Source of the DNA: Dulcicalothrix desertica PCC 7102
GTDB lineage: Bacteria > Cyanobacteriota > Cyanobacteriia > Cyanobacteriales > Nostocaceae
Reading direction: 5' to 3'
NCBI RefSeq assembly: GCF_003991905.1
Contig: NZ_RSCL01000002.1
Location: forward strand, 295,630 to 339,131
Length of the DNA stretch: 43,502 nucleotides
Shown here: positions 36,302 through 43,480 of the stretch, one piece after another
Position numbering within the stretch: position 1 is the stretch's first letter
How the letters are laid out: each line of letters starts with the position of its first letter
Made by a program: the position numbers and the translations under genes
Notes under the pieces: generated by a model
Told to the model about the DNA's origin: nothing
The model's database searches: none
Seen by the model: only the letters and a program-made list of their open reading frames with translations

Positions 36302-37165
36302 CTACGATTTGTTAAGTGTTTCTAGAGTTTTGGGTTCGGTGTGGGTCGGCGCCATGTTTTTAATTTCCCAGACTTTGAGTAATATTAGGTATTCGTAGAA
36401 GGCTTGTAGGGTACACCAAGCGAAACCGGCGCGTCCATCTAGACAGCCACCGAGTAAAAAGTACATATAGATAAAACGAATAATAGGGCGCCCAGGTAAG
36501 CGTAATGATAAATCTTTAAGTGCGCGGCGCCGTTCGACTTCGGAGTTACCGAGAAATAAGTCTCGCCATTTGACGCTGCCGTGTTGGAGTTGATTTACTG
36601 TTTCTCTAGCTTCGTCGGTGGAATAGCGGTTGTGTTTATCAATCCAACGGCTTAATCCTTTACCGGAAGTATAATGTGGATAGGTTTCTTTCAAAAAACT
36701 AGTGGCGCCGTCACATACTTCACGTTCGGTATGACCGTAATCACTAAACCAAACTTTACCATGACGGAATAATCGCAGTTGATAGCGTGGGTATTGAGTA
36801 CTGCGACGAATCCATGAATTCATGAACATGACTCGTTCCGCTACATAGTAAGCTATATATTGTGAATTAGACTTGCTTGCTGCTATACATTCGGCAAATA
36901 ATTCTGGTGTCATGCGCTCATCAGCTTCGAGTATATATACCCAGTCGTATTTGGGCTGTATATTTTCGAGCATCCAAGTTCGCTGGCGCCCGTGGCTTTC
37001 AAAAGCGTGTTCAACGACACGCACTCTATAGCGATTAGCAATTTCGACGGTGCGGTCACTACTACAAGAATCCACGACGATAATGTCATCCGAAAGCATT
37101 GCTGACTCTATACAAGCAGCAATATCTAATTCTTCGTTATAAGTCAATATATAAATAGATATCAT
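36302..37165 (-). CDS. Family 2 glycosyltransferase
   Basis: A 287-residue GT-A enzyme. It shows ISIYILTYNEELDIAACIES at the start, IIVVDSCSSDRTVEIANRY, VRVVEHAFESHGRQRTWMLE and the metal-binding-like ILEADERMTP (about residue 80). The C-terminal part has one hydrophobic segment (FIYMYFLLGGCLDGRAGFAW). It resembles the WaaE/KdtX-like group that transfers sugars to lipid or polysaccharide acceptors. The neighbouring HpsJ-like gene suggests an extracellular polysaccharide, by context only. A nested inverted repeat lies upstream. Confidence 0.92.
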   Translation of the reverse strand: MISIYILTYNEELDIAACIESAMLSDDIIVVDSCSSDRTVEIANRYRVRVVEHAFESHGRQRTWMLENIQPKYDWVYILEADERMTPELFAECIAASKSNSQYIAYYVAERVMFMNSWIRRSTQYPRYQLRLFRHGKVWFSDYGHTEREVCDGATSFLKETYPHYTSGKGLSRWIDKHNRYSTDEARETVNQLQHGSVKWRDLFLGNSEVERRRALKDLSLRLPGRPIIRFIYMYFLLGGCLDGRAGFAWCTLQAFYEYLILLKVWEIKNMAPTHTEPKTLETLNKS

Positions 37166-37224
37166 TATTTTTACGTCGTGGAAATATTTAATTTATTGTA
37201 TCAAATAGGACTAAAAAGTAAAAA

Positions 37225-37576
37225 GTGCTGAGTGCTGAGTGCTGAGTGCTGAGTGCCTTGTCATGCTGAACGTAGTGAAGCATCTCTATAAGGGACTTCC
37301 AAAAATTTAATTCTCCATCTTGTGGGGTGGGCATCCTTGCCCGCCTTCTTTAAATAAACGGGCTTTCCTGCCCATTCCACAAGAAGATATTGGAGATTTT
37401 TTTATTTGGAAGTCCCTAACTGAGTGAAGCTTTAAAGATTCTACCCTTCGGGAAAACTTCGTTTACGCTACGCTCAGAATGACAATTTACACCTTTCTAA
37501 CTCCCAACTCCCAACTCCCAACTCCTAACTCCTAACTCCTAACTATTCTCAGCACTCAGCACTTTCTACTCAGCAC
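37225..37576. repeat. Four-level nested inverted repeat
   Basis: From outside in: heptamers GTGCTGAGTGCTGAG (37225-37256) against CTCAGCACTCAGCAC (37549-37563) and CTCAGCAC (37569-37576); TGTCATGCTGA (37259-37269) against TCAGAATGACA (37474-37484); AGGGACTTCCAAA (37291-37303) against TTTGGAAGTCCCT (37405-37417); and CTTGTGGGGTGGGCA (37319-37333) against an inverted TTGTGG hairpin ending CCACAAG (37377-37383). A seven-bp array CTCCCAA/CTCCTAA fills 37500-37545. No coding frame. It ends at the HpsJ stop codon. Confidence 0.85.
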
Positions 37577-38415
37577 TATCTTGCGGTCGCTTTGCGTGTG
37601 CTACTTTGTCCCATACCCATACTTCTCATACCAGTCCAACCGATAATGATGTAACCAATAGAAAGTAACAAGCTGCTCATACCAATACGTAAACCAGATT
37701 TCCAAGCTTGGTCTTTAGCTTGTTTTTCGGCACTTTCTTTTTGCTCACGAATCTGACGCTTTTGTTGGTCTGCAAGCTTTTGAGGGTCGCTTTGTGAAGC
37801 AATAAAGTCATCGAGTACTTTGGGGTCTGTCTTAGCTTTTTTAAGCACATCTTTTACAGCAGCAGGAACATTTGGATTTTCTTGTGCTTGCTTAAATTTC
37901 TGCTCGTCTTTAAGAATGTCGTTTAACTGTGCTTTGGTTTGAGCTTTTTGTTTTTCAAGTTCAGCTTTAACTTGGTCGTTACCTAACTGAGCTTGAACTT
38001 GAGTTAATTGGTTGTTGAGTCGGGTTTCTTGCTGTTCTGCTTGTCTGCCAATTTGCTCAACGGTTTGTGCGCTAGCTTGACGAACGTTATTTAAGTGCAA
38101 AGGAAAAATCAGCAAAAACATCAAGCCTAAAATACTAGATAGGACGAATGCGGGTAATCTTAAATCAAAACCGCCAAATCTTTCATCACCTTCAAAGCTA
38201 TCTGCCCAATATCCCGCAATTAATAATCCTAAACCGACCATAGGCACAATACCCCGGTCTACCAAAGCAGTAGCCAAACCAATTTGCCAACCTCTATCAG
38301 TTGGTTGAAAAGGAAACAGCAAAATTATAAAGTCAATAAGAAAAGACAAAAGTAGGATAATTCCCCCTACCTTAAGGGTTCTTGAAGCAGTGGCGGCAGC
38401 AAAACTGTTAATCAT
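37576..38415 (-). CDS. HpsJ-like membrane protein (hormogonium polysaccharide)
   Basis: A 279-residue protein with three N-terminal membrane helices (about residues 15-35, 52-68 and 88-106), a long charged coiled coil (about 113-235, RQAEQQETRLNNQLTQVQAQ and EKQKAQTKAQLNDILKDEQK) and a C-terminal helix (IGMSSLLLSIGYIIIGWTGM). This layout fits HpsJ-family proteins linked to hormogonium polysaccharide secretion and gliding in filamentous cyanobacteria. The family call rests on layout and remembered sequence features. It lies in the same direction as the GT2 gene but is separated from it by the nested repeat. Confidence 0.72.
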   Translation of the reverse strand: MINSFAAATASRTLKVGGIILLLSFLIDFIILLFPFQPTDRGWQIGLATALVDRGIVPMVGLGLLIAGYWADSFEGDERFGGFDLRLPAFVLSSILGLMFLLIFPLHLNNVRQASAQTVEQIGRQAEQQETRLNNQLTQVQAQLGNDQVKAELEKQKAQTKAQLNDILKDEQKFKQAQENPNVPAAVKDVLKKAKTDPKVLDDFIASQSDPQKLADQQKRQIREQKESAEKQAKDQAWKSGLRIGMSSLLLSIGYIIIGWTGMRSMGMGQSSTRKATAR

Positions 38416-38621
38416 ACGTTCTAGTTTTTGTAGTACAAGTGATTGTTATTACTTAAAGTTACTGGAATATGGTTCCCATAACCTTATCTGTTCTTTACGT
38501 TTACGACAACAATTTATAGATAGTAATAATTTTTTACTTCATTTTTCAGAACTACACCACGCTAGCACCTAGTTTTCACAGTGTCTTCAGAAAAATTACG
38601 GTATTAAAATATACCTTGATT

Positions 38622-38710
38622 ATTGTGGAATGGGCATCCCTGCCCGTTCTAAATATCGGGCGGGCAAGCCATTCTAAATATCGGGCGGGCAAGGATGCCC
38701 ACCCCACAAG
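38622..38710. repeat. BIME-like inverted pair of TTGTGG hairpins
   Basis: ATTGTGGAATGGGCATCCC opens and GGATGCCCACCCCACAAG closes the element, with TCTAAATATCGGGCGGGCAA repeated twice between them. It fills most of the gap between the TIGR04282-type gene and the HpsJ-like gene. Confidence 0.8.
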
Positions 38711-38714
38711 ATGG

Positions 38715-39314
38715 TTAATTCTGTTGCAAATTATGCCACACCTCCAAGTCTTCGGGACGGTCAACATCAGCAAGCGGCGCCAAGCATTGATAACATAGCC
38801 CTAAACTATGTGCAACATTTATAGTCTGCTGTAACACTTTAGAGGTTCCCCAATTGATATTTTGGAATAACTCAGGAATTAAACGGCGTAACCCAATTAA
38901 ATAATAGCCCCCATCCAAAGCTGGACCCAGCACCAAATCTACGTCATTGAGATGTGCAAACGCCGTAGTTAAGATTTGTGCATCAATACCAGGACAATCA
39001 CTGCCAATAATAATAGTTTTACAGGCGCCTACTTTAAAAGAATTATGAAAAGCGCTCGCCATACGCTCACCCAAATCACCCTCACCCTGTGGCTGATATA
39101 CTAAACCAGAACCTAACCAAGCCTGCATTAACTCTAAACTACCACCAGAAAAACGCACCTCCATAGAAACATTCAATGGTAAAACTTGAGACAAAGTATG
39201 CTCAGTCATTTCACGATGAAGATTAGCCGCACCATCGGCGCCAAGTTTAGGAATTAAACGAGTTTTAGTCCGGTTCGGTTCAGGGTAACGAGTAAAGAGT
39301 ATTAAATGATGCAT
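38715..39314 (-). CDS. TIGR04282-type glycosyltransferase (arsenosugar-type)
   Basis: A 199-residue small GT-A protein. Motifs: LILFTRYPEPNRTKTRLIPK at the start, GDLGERMASAF, IIIGSDCPGIDAQILTTAF with the DxD-like SDCP, LVLGPALDGGYYLIGL and NINWGTSKVLQQT, ending LADVDRPEDLEVW. These match the TIGR04282 family (glycosyltransferase of arsenosugar biosynthesis and relatives). No ArsM or radical-SAM ArsS partner is in the window, so the arsenosugar role is uncertain. A GGGCGGGTTAACC repeat lies between it and the prepilin gene. Confidence 0.88.
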   Translation of the reverse strand: MHHLILFTRYPEPNRTKTRLIPKLGADGAANLHREMTEHTLSQVLPLNVSMEVRFSGGSLELMQAWLGSGLVYQPQGEGDLGERMASAFHNSFKVGACKTIIIGSDCPGIDAQILTTAFAHLNDVDLVLGPALDGGYYLIGLRRLIPELFQNINWGTSKVLQQTINVAHSLGLCYQCLAPLADVDRPEDLEVWHNLQQN

Positions 39315-39319
39315 ATCGT

Positions 39320-39377
39320 AGGGGCGGGTTAACCCAAATCCTTAATATTCATTAAAATATAGCCAAACCCGCCCCCA
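39320..39377 (+). repeat. GGGCGGGTTAACC long-hairpin repeat
   Basis: GGGGCGGGTTAACCCAAATC opens and AAACCCGCCCCC closes the element. It is the third copy in the window, lying between the prepilin stop and the start of the TIGR04282-type gene. Confidence 0.75.
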
Positions 39378-39393
39378 AAACCCGTGCCATCAA

Positions 39394-39924
39394 TCAATAA
39401 CAATATCGACCATTTTCATCAGGTTCATCATGTTCAGTCCCCGAACGCATGGCACCCAAAATAGTAGACACAAAAACACAACGTTTCATCTTACCGCCAA
39501 ATTTACTTGATAGCGTTAACCTTCCAAGTGGAGGATTTACAGTACCTCGAAAATCAAAAACAGTTCTACGAACACCATTATGGCGTTGCATTGTAGTTTC
39601 CGTGTCTAGCACAATATTAGGCTCCAGTTCATACCATTGAGCGAGTGCAGGACTAACACTAACAGGATGAACAGCCCATTTAACAACTTCATCCTCAACC
39701 TTAAAACTCGCCTGATACTTAACCTTATCCTTCATCGCTTGACTTTGGGCATTACGTAAAGCTAGGTAAACTTGGTCACTAGCAGCACCAAGGCGCCGAG
39801 CCTCAATAAAGCCCAGCCAACTAGGAACAGCAATTGCGGCTAATATACCAATAATAAAAACCACAACCAATGTTTCCAGTAAAGTAAAACCACTACTGGT
39901 AGAAAAGCTATATTTATTCCGCAT
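39394..39924 (-). CDS. Type IV pilin-like/GspH-like prepilin
   Basis: A 176-residue prepilin. The leader MRNKYSFSTSSG is cut before FTLLETLVVVFIIGILAAIA, with Glu at position 5 of the mature protein. The N-methylated helix is followed by WLGFIEARRLGAASDQVYLA and a GspH-like beta domain. Two Cys (CVF and the last-but-one residue) may form the C-terminal disulfide loop. It is probably a minor pilin of the type IV pilus used in motility or DNA uptake. No other pil gene is adjacent, so it is a single-gene unit. Confidence 0.93.
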   Translation of the reverse strand: MRNKYSFSTSSGFTLLETLVVVFIIGILAAIAVPSWLGFIEARRLGAASDQVYLALRNAQSQAMKDKVKYQASFKVEDEVVKWAVHPVSVSPALAQWYELEPNIVLDTETTMQRHNGVRRTVFDFRGTVNPPLGRLTLSSKFGGKMKRCVFVSTILGAMRSGTEHDEPDENGRYCY

Positions 39925-39982
39925 TATAGGGTGGTAAATGCATTCAGAGAATTTACAAGCGGTAAATGCACCCTATAACCCA

Positions 39983-40048
39983 AGAAACCCGGTTTCTTCG
40001 ACACTAAAAATTACAATCTTCAAGTAAACGAAAAGAAACCGGGTTTCT
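39983..40048 (+). repeat. Distant copy of the RAYT-flanking repeat; rest of gap
   Basis: AGAAACCCGGTTTCTTCGAC, then AAATTACAATCTTCAAGTAA, then AGAAACCGGGTTTCT, in the same layout as the array at 11934 but 26 kb away. The surrounding 586-bp gap (39925-40510) also has a hairpin CCCCCCTTAATAAGGGGGG at 40408-40426 and shows no gene. Confidence 0.85.
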
Positions 40049-40476
40049 CAACGCAGCGAAAAAACCCGAATAACAAAATTTACAAGTAGACGCACCAACT
40101 CGCGCGAGCCAAATAAACTCAAAAACTTAACAACAGTAAAATCTTAGAAGCTACTACTAATTCCGTATAAGCTCGTTAAAAGTAATTAGATGAGCCGATA
40201 ATTTTTCTGCAAATTACGGGTCATGCAAACTAAACAAGCAAAGGTCATAACTGTGGCTTGTACAAAATTATTCTAATCACGCACCAAATTAAACCGAAAC
40301 CGCAAAAAAACGGAATTAAAACTGCATTTTATAGGCTAAGAATCAGAATTTGCTGGGGATCAGATATTTTTTAAGTATGATTACTCATATGAATTTAATC
40401 CCCCCAACCCCCCTTAATAAGGGGGGCTAAGAATGATAATCAAATCAAATTAAAATCTTGTAGGGATGAGCATACT

Positions 40477-40504
40477 CTTGTGGAGCGGGCATCCTTGCCC
40501 GCCC
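40477..40504 (+). repeat. TTGTGG + hairpin repeat
   Basis: CTTGTGGAGCGGGCATCC then TTGCCCGCCCC. It lies just past the end of the DUF433 pseudogene and is nearly identical to the copy at 28244. Confidence 0.8.
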
Positions 40505-40510
40505 CAATAT

Positions 40511-40727
40511 TTAATTATATTTTACAATTGCCGCTTCAATGTCATTTGCATATGCTTGAGCGTAAGACCAAGCATTTGCGTGCGTCAACATCTGATAAAG
40601 TCGGATAATTATCTAAAATTTTGGCTTCACTTAAACCTGAGCTATGGTAACTTACTAATAACCAAACAGGGATACGAGTTTCTTTAATACAAGCATCACC
40701 AACCTTAATTTGGTGGACTGCTGCCAC
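40511..40727 (-). pseudogene. Frameshifted, N-truncated DUF433 antitoxin-like gene
   Basis: GDACIKETRIPVWLLVSYHS, then GLSEAKILDNYPTLSDVDA, is a typical DUF433 sequence (VapB-like antitoxins). In the uninterrupted frame it then turns to RKCLVLRSSICK-stop. One base over, the expected end ANAWSYAQAYANDIEAAIVK continues to a TAA at 40511-40513. One extra base near GACGCACG (about 40592-40600) explains this. The N-terminus runs into the coiled-coil gene end with only a GTG start, so it is also shortened. No toxin gene is next to it. Confidence 0.75.
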
Positions 40728-41085
40728 CGTTACGGTCTCGCAAATACTCCCAGATATGCTGTATTTGAGTTCTGAACTCTTGACGGTCGATAGCTGCTTG
40801 CTGCCTATCTTGCGCTGCTTGTTCTCTATCTTGTGCTGCTTGAAGAGCCAAGTTATTGACGTTTTCAGTTACGTTATCAACCTTTACAGTTAGGTCATTC
40901 ATTTTTACAGTTAGGTCATCCATTTTTACAGTTAGGTTATTGACGTTTTCAGTTAGCTGGATAATATTGGCTACTAATACATCAATCGTATTGCTTTGTG
41001 CAGCAACCGCTTTCTCGGTATTGGTAAAACGATTTTCTAAACCCTCTAAGCGGTCATTTACAGACTCTGGTTGATTTGTTGCCAT
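40705..41085 (-). CDS. Heptad-repeat coiled-coil protein
   Basis: A 126-residue cytoplasmic protein made almost wholly of coiled coil. After DRLEGLENRFTNTEKAVAAQ there are exact heptads LTVKMDDLTVKMNDLTVKVD, encoded by 21-bp tandem repeats, then a second heptad run AAQDREQAAQDRQQAAIDRQ. It ends in IQHIWEYLRDRNGG. Similar short coiled-coil proteins are common beside mobile or toxin-antitoxin genes in cyanobacteria; the role is unknown. The 21-bp and 7-codon periodicity suggests growth by slippage under coiled-coil constraint. The last 23 bp overlap the DUF433 remnant. Confidence 0.8.
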   Translation of the reverse strand: MATNQPESVNDRLEGLENRFTNTEKAVAAQSNTIDVLVANIIQLTENVNNLTVKMDDLTVKMNDLTVKVDNVTENVNNLALQAAQDREQAAQDRQQAAIDRQEFRTQIQHIWEYLRDRNGGSSPPN

Positions 41086-41166
41086 AAGTTTCCCTATTTT
41101 TCGATAATTTTAATGCATTTATCCGAAACCGGATAGCTTTTTCACCTATTAACTTTCGCTCTTGTT

Positions 41167-41288
41167 ATACCATTAAGTGGCTATAGTGTCTACAATGGCT
41201 GCATATCCATTTATTATTTAAATAGCCAGTATAATAAAATATGACTATACAACCACTATTGTATGTAGTGGCTATAGTGGCTATATTT
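41167..41288 (+). promoter_or_regulatory. Repeated TGGCTATA sites before the RHH gene
   Basis: GTGGCTATAGTG lies near 41177-41188 and again near 41269-41280, followed by TGGCTATATTTAAGGAG. ACTATACAACCACTA (41243-41257) forms an imperfect dyad with TAGTGGCTATAGT (41266-41278). Clustered half-sites just upstream of a ribbon-helix-helix gene fit an autoregulatory operator; this is inference. Confidence 0.5.
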
Positions 41289-41303
41289 AAGGAGTAATGT
41301 TAA

Positions 41304-41480
41304 ATGGCTGATAAAAATATGGTTCAAGTAAGACTAATATTGCCTGAAAGTTACAGAAGACTTTTTAAGGCATACTGTACAGAGATAGGTACAGATATGA
41401 GTAAAGAAGTAGCACAAATGATTGAAGAGAAATTGATTAAAGCTGGTAAATTACAACACACTGTAGGAAAAAGTCAATAA
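41304..41480 (+). CDS. Small ribbon-helix-helix-like DNA-binding protein
   Basis: A 58-residue protein found by reading the gap. It starts MADKNMVQVRLILPESYRRL: a short beta strand (MVQVRLILP) followed by two helices (ESYRRLFKAYCTEIG and MSKEVAQMIEEKLIKAG), the layout of Arc/CopG-type RHH repressors or antitoxins. AAGGAG at 41289-41294, nine bases before the ATG, is a strong ribosome-binding site. The upstream region has repeated TGGCTATA half-sites, as expected if it represses itself. The Uma2 nuclease follows 38 bp later in the same direction and may be co-transcribed, giving a possible regulator-nuclease pair. Confidence 0.7.
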   Translation: MADKNMVQVRLILPESYRRLFKAYCTEIGTDMSKEVAQMIEEKLIKAGKLQHTVGKSQ

Positions 41481-41518
41481 CTTGGTGTTGATGTATAAAT
41501 TTTAATTGGTAAAACCTT

Positions 41519-42139
41519 ATGACCCAAGCTTTACCCAAACTAGTAACCTTTGAAGAATTTGCCGCATGGCGCCCAGAGGGAGGACGTTACGAGTTACATG
41601 ATGGAGTGATTGTTGAAATGGCACAACCTGTAGGTGGTCACGAGGGAGTTGTAGGTTTTTTGGTTGAAGAGATTGTACCTGAATATAAGCGGTTAAAATT
41701 ACCGTACTTCCTGCCCAAAACCGCATTAGTCAAACCACCCGGAAACGAATCAGGTTACTCGCCTGATATTTTGCTGCTAAATCGTAAAAACCTTGTTAAT
41801 GAACCGCTATGGAAAAAAGAGTCAACGGTTATGGATGGTGCATCCGTACCCTTAGCGATTGAGATTGTAAGCACAAACTGGCGAGACGATTACCATAAAA
41901 AGTTTGCTGACTATGAAATTATCGGTATTCCTGAGTACTGGATTGTTGATTATGCTGCGTTAGGGGGACGGGAATTTATAGGCAACCCCAAACAGCCTAC
42001 TATTTTTGTTTGCGATTTAGTCGATGGGGAATATGTAAAGAGGGCGTTTCAAGGTAATGATTTAATTGTCTCACCTTCTTTTCCTAACCTTAACTTTACC
42101 GCGCAACAGGTTTTTGATGCCGCTCTTACAGAAGACTAA
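41519..42139 (+). CDS. Uma2-family PD-(D/E)XK endonuclease
   Basis: A 206-residue protein of the Uma2 family, very abundant in cyanobacteria. Features: TFEEFAAWRPEGGRYELHDG, GYSPDILLLNRKN with the first catalytic Asp (about residue 81), PLAIEIVSTNWRDDYHKKFA with the Glu...Lys pair (about 122-132), and DYEIIGIPEYWIVDYAALGG. The family is thought to be nucleases, but its role is unclear. Length and motifs are complete. It starts 38 bp after the RHH gene and is followed by a TTGTGG hairpin. Confidence 0.94.
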   Translation: MTQALPKLVTFEEFAAWRPEGGRYELHDGVIVEMAQPVGGHEGVVGFLVEEIVPEYKRLKLPYFLPKTALVKPPGNESGYSPDILLLNRKNLVNEPLWKKESTVMDGASVPLAIEIVSTNWRDDYHKKFADYEIIGIPEYWIVDYAALGGREFIGNPKQPTIFVCDLVDGEYVKRAFQGNDLIVSPSFPNLNFTAQQVFDAALTED

Positions 42140-42149
42140 ATAATATATT

Positions 42150-42176
42150 CTTGTGGAATGGGCATCCTTGCCCGTC
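42150..42176 (+). repeat. TTGTGG + hairpin repeat after Uma2
   Basis: CTTGTGGAATGGGCATCC then TTGCCCGTC, 11 bp after the Uma2 stop, in a likely terminator position. Confidence 0.8.
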
Positions 42177-42235
42177 TTTACTAATCAAAAATCTCGTGTG
42201 CAATTTTACTGTGCCATCAAATTTCGTAATTGTTG

Positions 42236-42451
42236 CTACTCTCTTAGCCATGTCCATAGTGTAATTCTAGCTGCGGTATAGGCGCCTATTTTTTCAGCAG
42301 AAGCTTTTAGTGCTGCGCGATACTGCTCCATTGGTGGTGCATCACACAAGAGTGATTTTTTAACTACTTTAGGGTCAATCAAATAATTTTCTATTTCTTT
42401 CCTTTCCCAATACCAACCTAAAGGAACTTGTGTACCACTTTCTGTAATGTA
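42236..42451 (-). pseudogene. C-terminal fragment of an unrecognised nuclease/ATPase-like gene
   Basis: About 70 codons, ending in a TAG at 42236-42238, give VPLGWYWERKEIENYLIDPK, VVKKSLLCDAPPMEQYRAAL and KASAEKIGAYTAARITLWTW. The ExxNYL pattern is reminiscent of TOPRIM/OLD-like or DUF4435-type proteins, but I cannot assign it. No start is present. The frame joins, across a TGA at 42452, the end of the XisI-like ORF, so the two were probably fused by deletion. Confidence 0.5.
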
Positions 42452-42973
42452 TCAATTGCGTGGTATAGCTGTTGGAGAAAGAAAAGCAGAAATAACTAAC
42501 TTAGAGCTAGTAGTTGTGACGCGCCTCTTTAATGAGGCACCTACAGATTGATTCTGTGTAAGCGTGTTTATTAAAGAATACAATATTCTGGGTTGCGAGC
42601 TTCTAAGATGAGGTGGTACTAGTCCTAAAACAATGTTCGATTTTGGAATACCTACTTTTGCTAACTCTTCACCAATTTCAATATCTGTTTTATTTTGTTG
42701 AATCCAAACTTTATCTTCAATAATATCAAGATGAAGAAGAGGATTAAAAATGTGTTCCGACCCGTTCCAGCCTGTTCGCAATAGTTGGTAACGGTCGTTA
42801 TGAGTATCAAAAACAGTTACAATTGGAATTGGCTGATTATCTTCTGGGGTATCAGCATGGGCGGAAAGAACTTCCATAATTAGCTTACGGTATATTTCTT
42901 TTATAGGCGCCTCAACTTGATTACGAGAATCCTCAACGGTTTGATTTGTTACTGTTCTAGATTCGGTATCCAT
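42452..42973 (-). CDS. XisI-like protein with extended C-terminus
   Basis: 173 residues. The XisI part (about residues 20-125) is complete: APIKEIYRKLIMEVLSAHAD, VTVFDTHNDRYQLLRTGWNG, LLHLDIIEDKVWIQQNKTDI, EIGEELAKVGIPKSNIVLGL. It keeps the strand that the copy at 12409 lacks. The last 45 residues (RILYSLINTLTQNQSVGASL onward) are not XisI-like and read into the fragment at 42236-42451, so the natural stop has probably been lost. XisI controls excision of the fdxN element in Anabaena; relatives are widespread without that element. No XisH is adjacent. Confidence 0.8.
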   Translation of the reverse strand: MDTESRTVTNQTVEDSRNQVEAPIKEIYRKLIMEVLSAHADTPEDNQPIPIVTVFDTHNDRYQLLRTGWNGSEHIFNPLLHLDIIEDKVWIQQNKTDIEIGEELAKVGIPKSNIVLGLVPPHLRSSQPRILYSLINTLTQNQSVGASLKRRVTTTSSKLVISAFLSPTAIPRN

Positions 42974-43030
42974 TGCTCTATCTCCTGTGTTGTATCATTC
43001 ACAAGCGCGCAAGGACGACAACGTAAGTGT

Positions 43031-43468
43031 TTAAACTTTTTCGTTCCCAAACAGCCATTCGGACATCTCTTCTTGTTGTTGCCAATTAATTATTCCTACT
43101 AGAAAATCATCAAGTTGCTTGGTGTTTAACTTTTGGAGTTGACTAACTATCTGTGGAGTCAGAATATCTGAACCAAATTTTACTCTAATGAGAGTCATTG
43201 CAGACTCAATCTTGCCTTCTAGTTTGCCTTTTAGTTCGCCTTTTAGTTCGCCTTTTAACTCAGCCTTGTTCATTTCAGCTTCATACCAAGCATCGATTTC
43301 TGCCATCGTTCTCATAAAATCTTCGTCCTCTGGAGTTAAGTTATCGGTAGGTATGTCTCGTAGGTAAACACAGTATTTAACACATGTACTTATTATATCA
43401 TTTTTCTCCCGGCGATTCGGCGCTAAGAGGATGTTTGAAAAGTATCTGTGAATGTCATGCTGAGGCAC
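43031..43468 (-). CDS. Probable Rpn/PD-(D/E)XK family protein, 5'-truncated
   Basis: A 145-codon frame. From about residue 40 it resembles the C-terminal part of cyanobacterial Rpn-type recombination-promoting nuclease proteins: NLTPEDEDFMRTMAEIDAWY, EAEMNKAELKGELKGELKGK, then a helical end IESAMTLIRVKFGSDILTPQ. The nuclease core (D...ExK) is missing. The first ten or so codons are encoded by a dispersed TGTCATGCTGA repeat, so the original N-terminus has been replaced. A 12-bp repeat gives the ELKG units. An internal ATG (MRTMAEID) is an alternative start. Probably a remnant. Confidence 0.6.
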   Translation of the reverse strand: MPQHDIHRYFSNILLAPNRREKNDIISTCVKYCVYLRDIPTDNLTPEDEDFMRTMAEIDAWYEAEMNKAELKGELKGELKGKLEGKIESAMTLIRVKFGSDILTPQIVSQLQKLNTKQLDDFLVGIINWQQQEEMSEWLFGNEKV

Positions 43469-43480
43469 GAAGCATCTCAG
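43453..43480 (-). repeat. TGTCATGCTGA..GAAGCATCTC repeat
   Basis: TGTCATGCTGAGGCACGAAG then CATCTCAG. It matches the second level of the nested repeat at 37259-37286 with a changed middle. It overlaps the start of the Rpn-like frame and lies near the window end. Confidence 0.6.
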
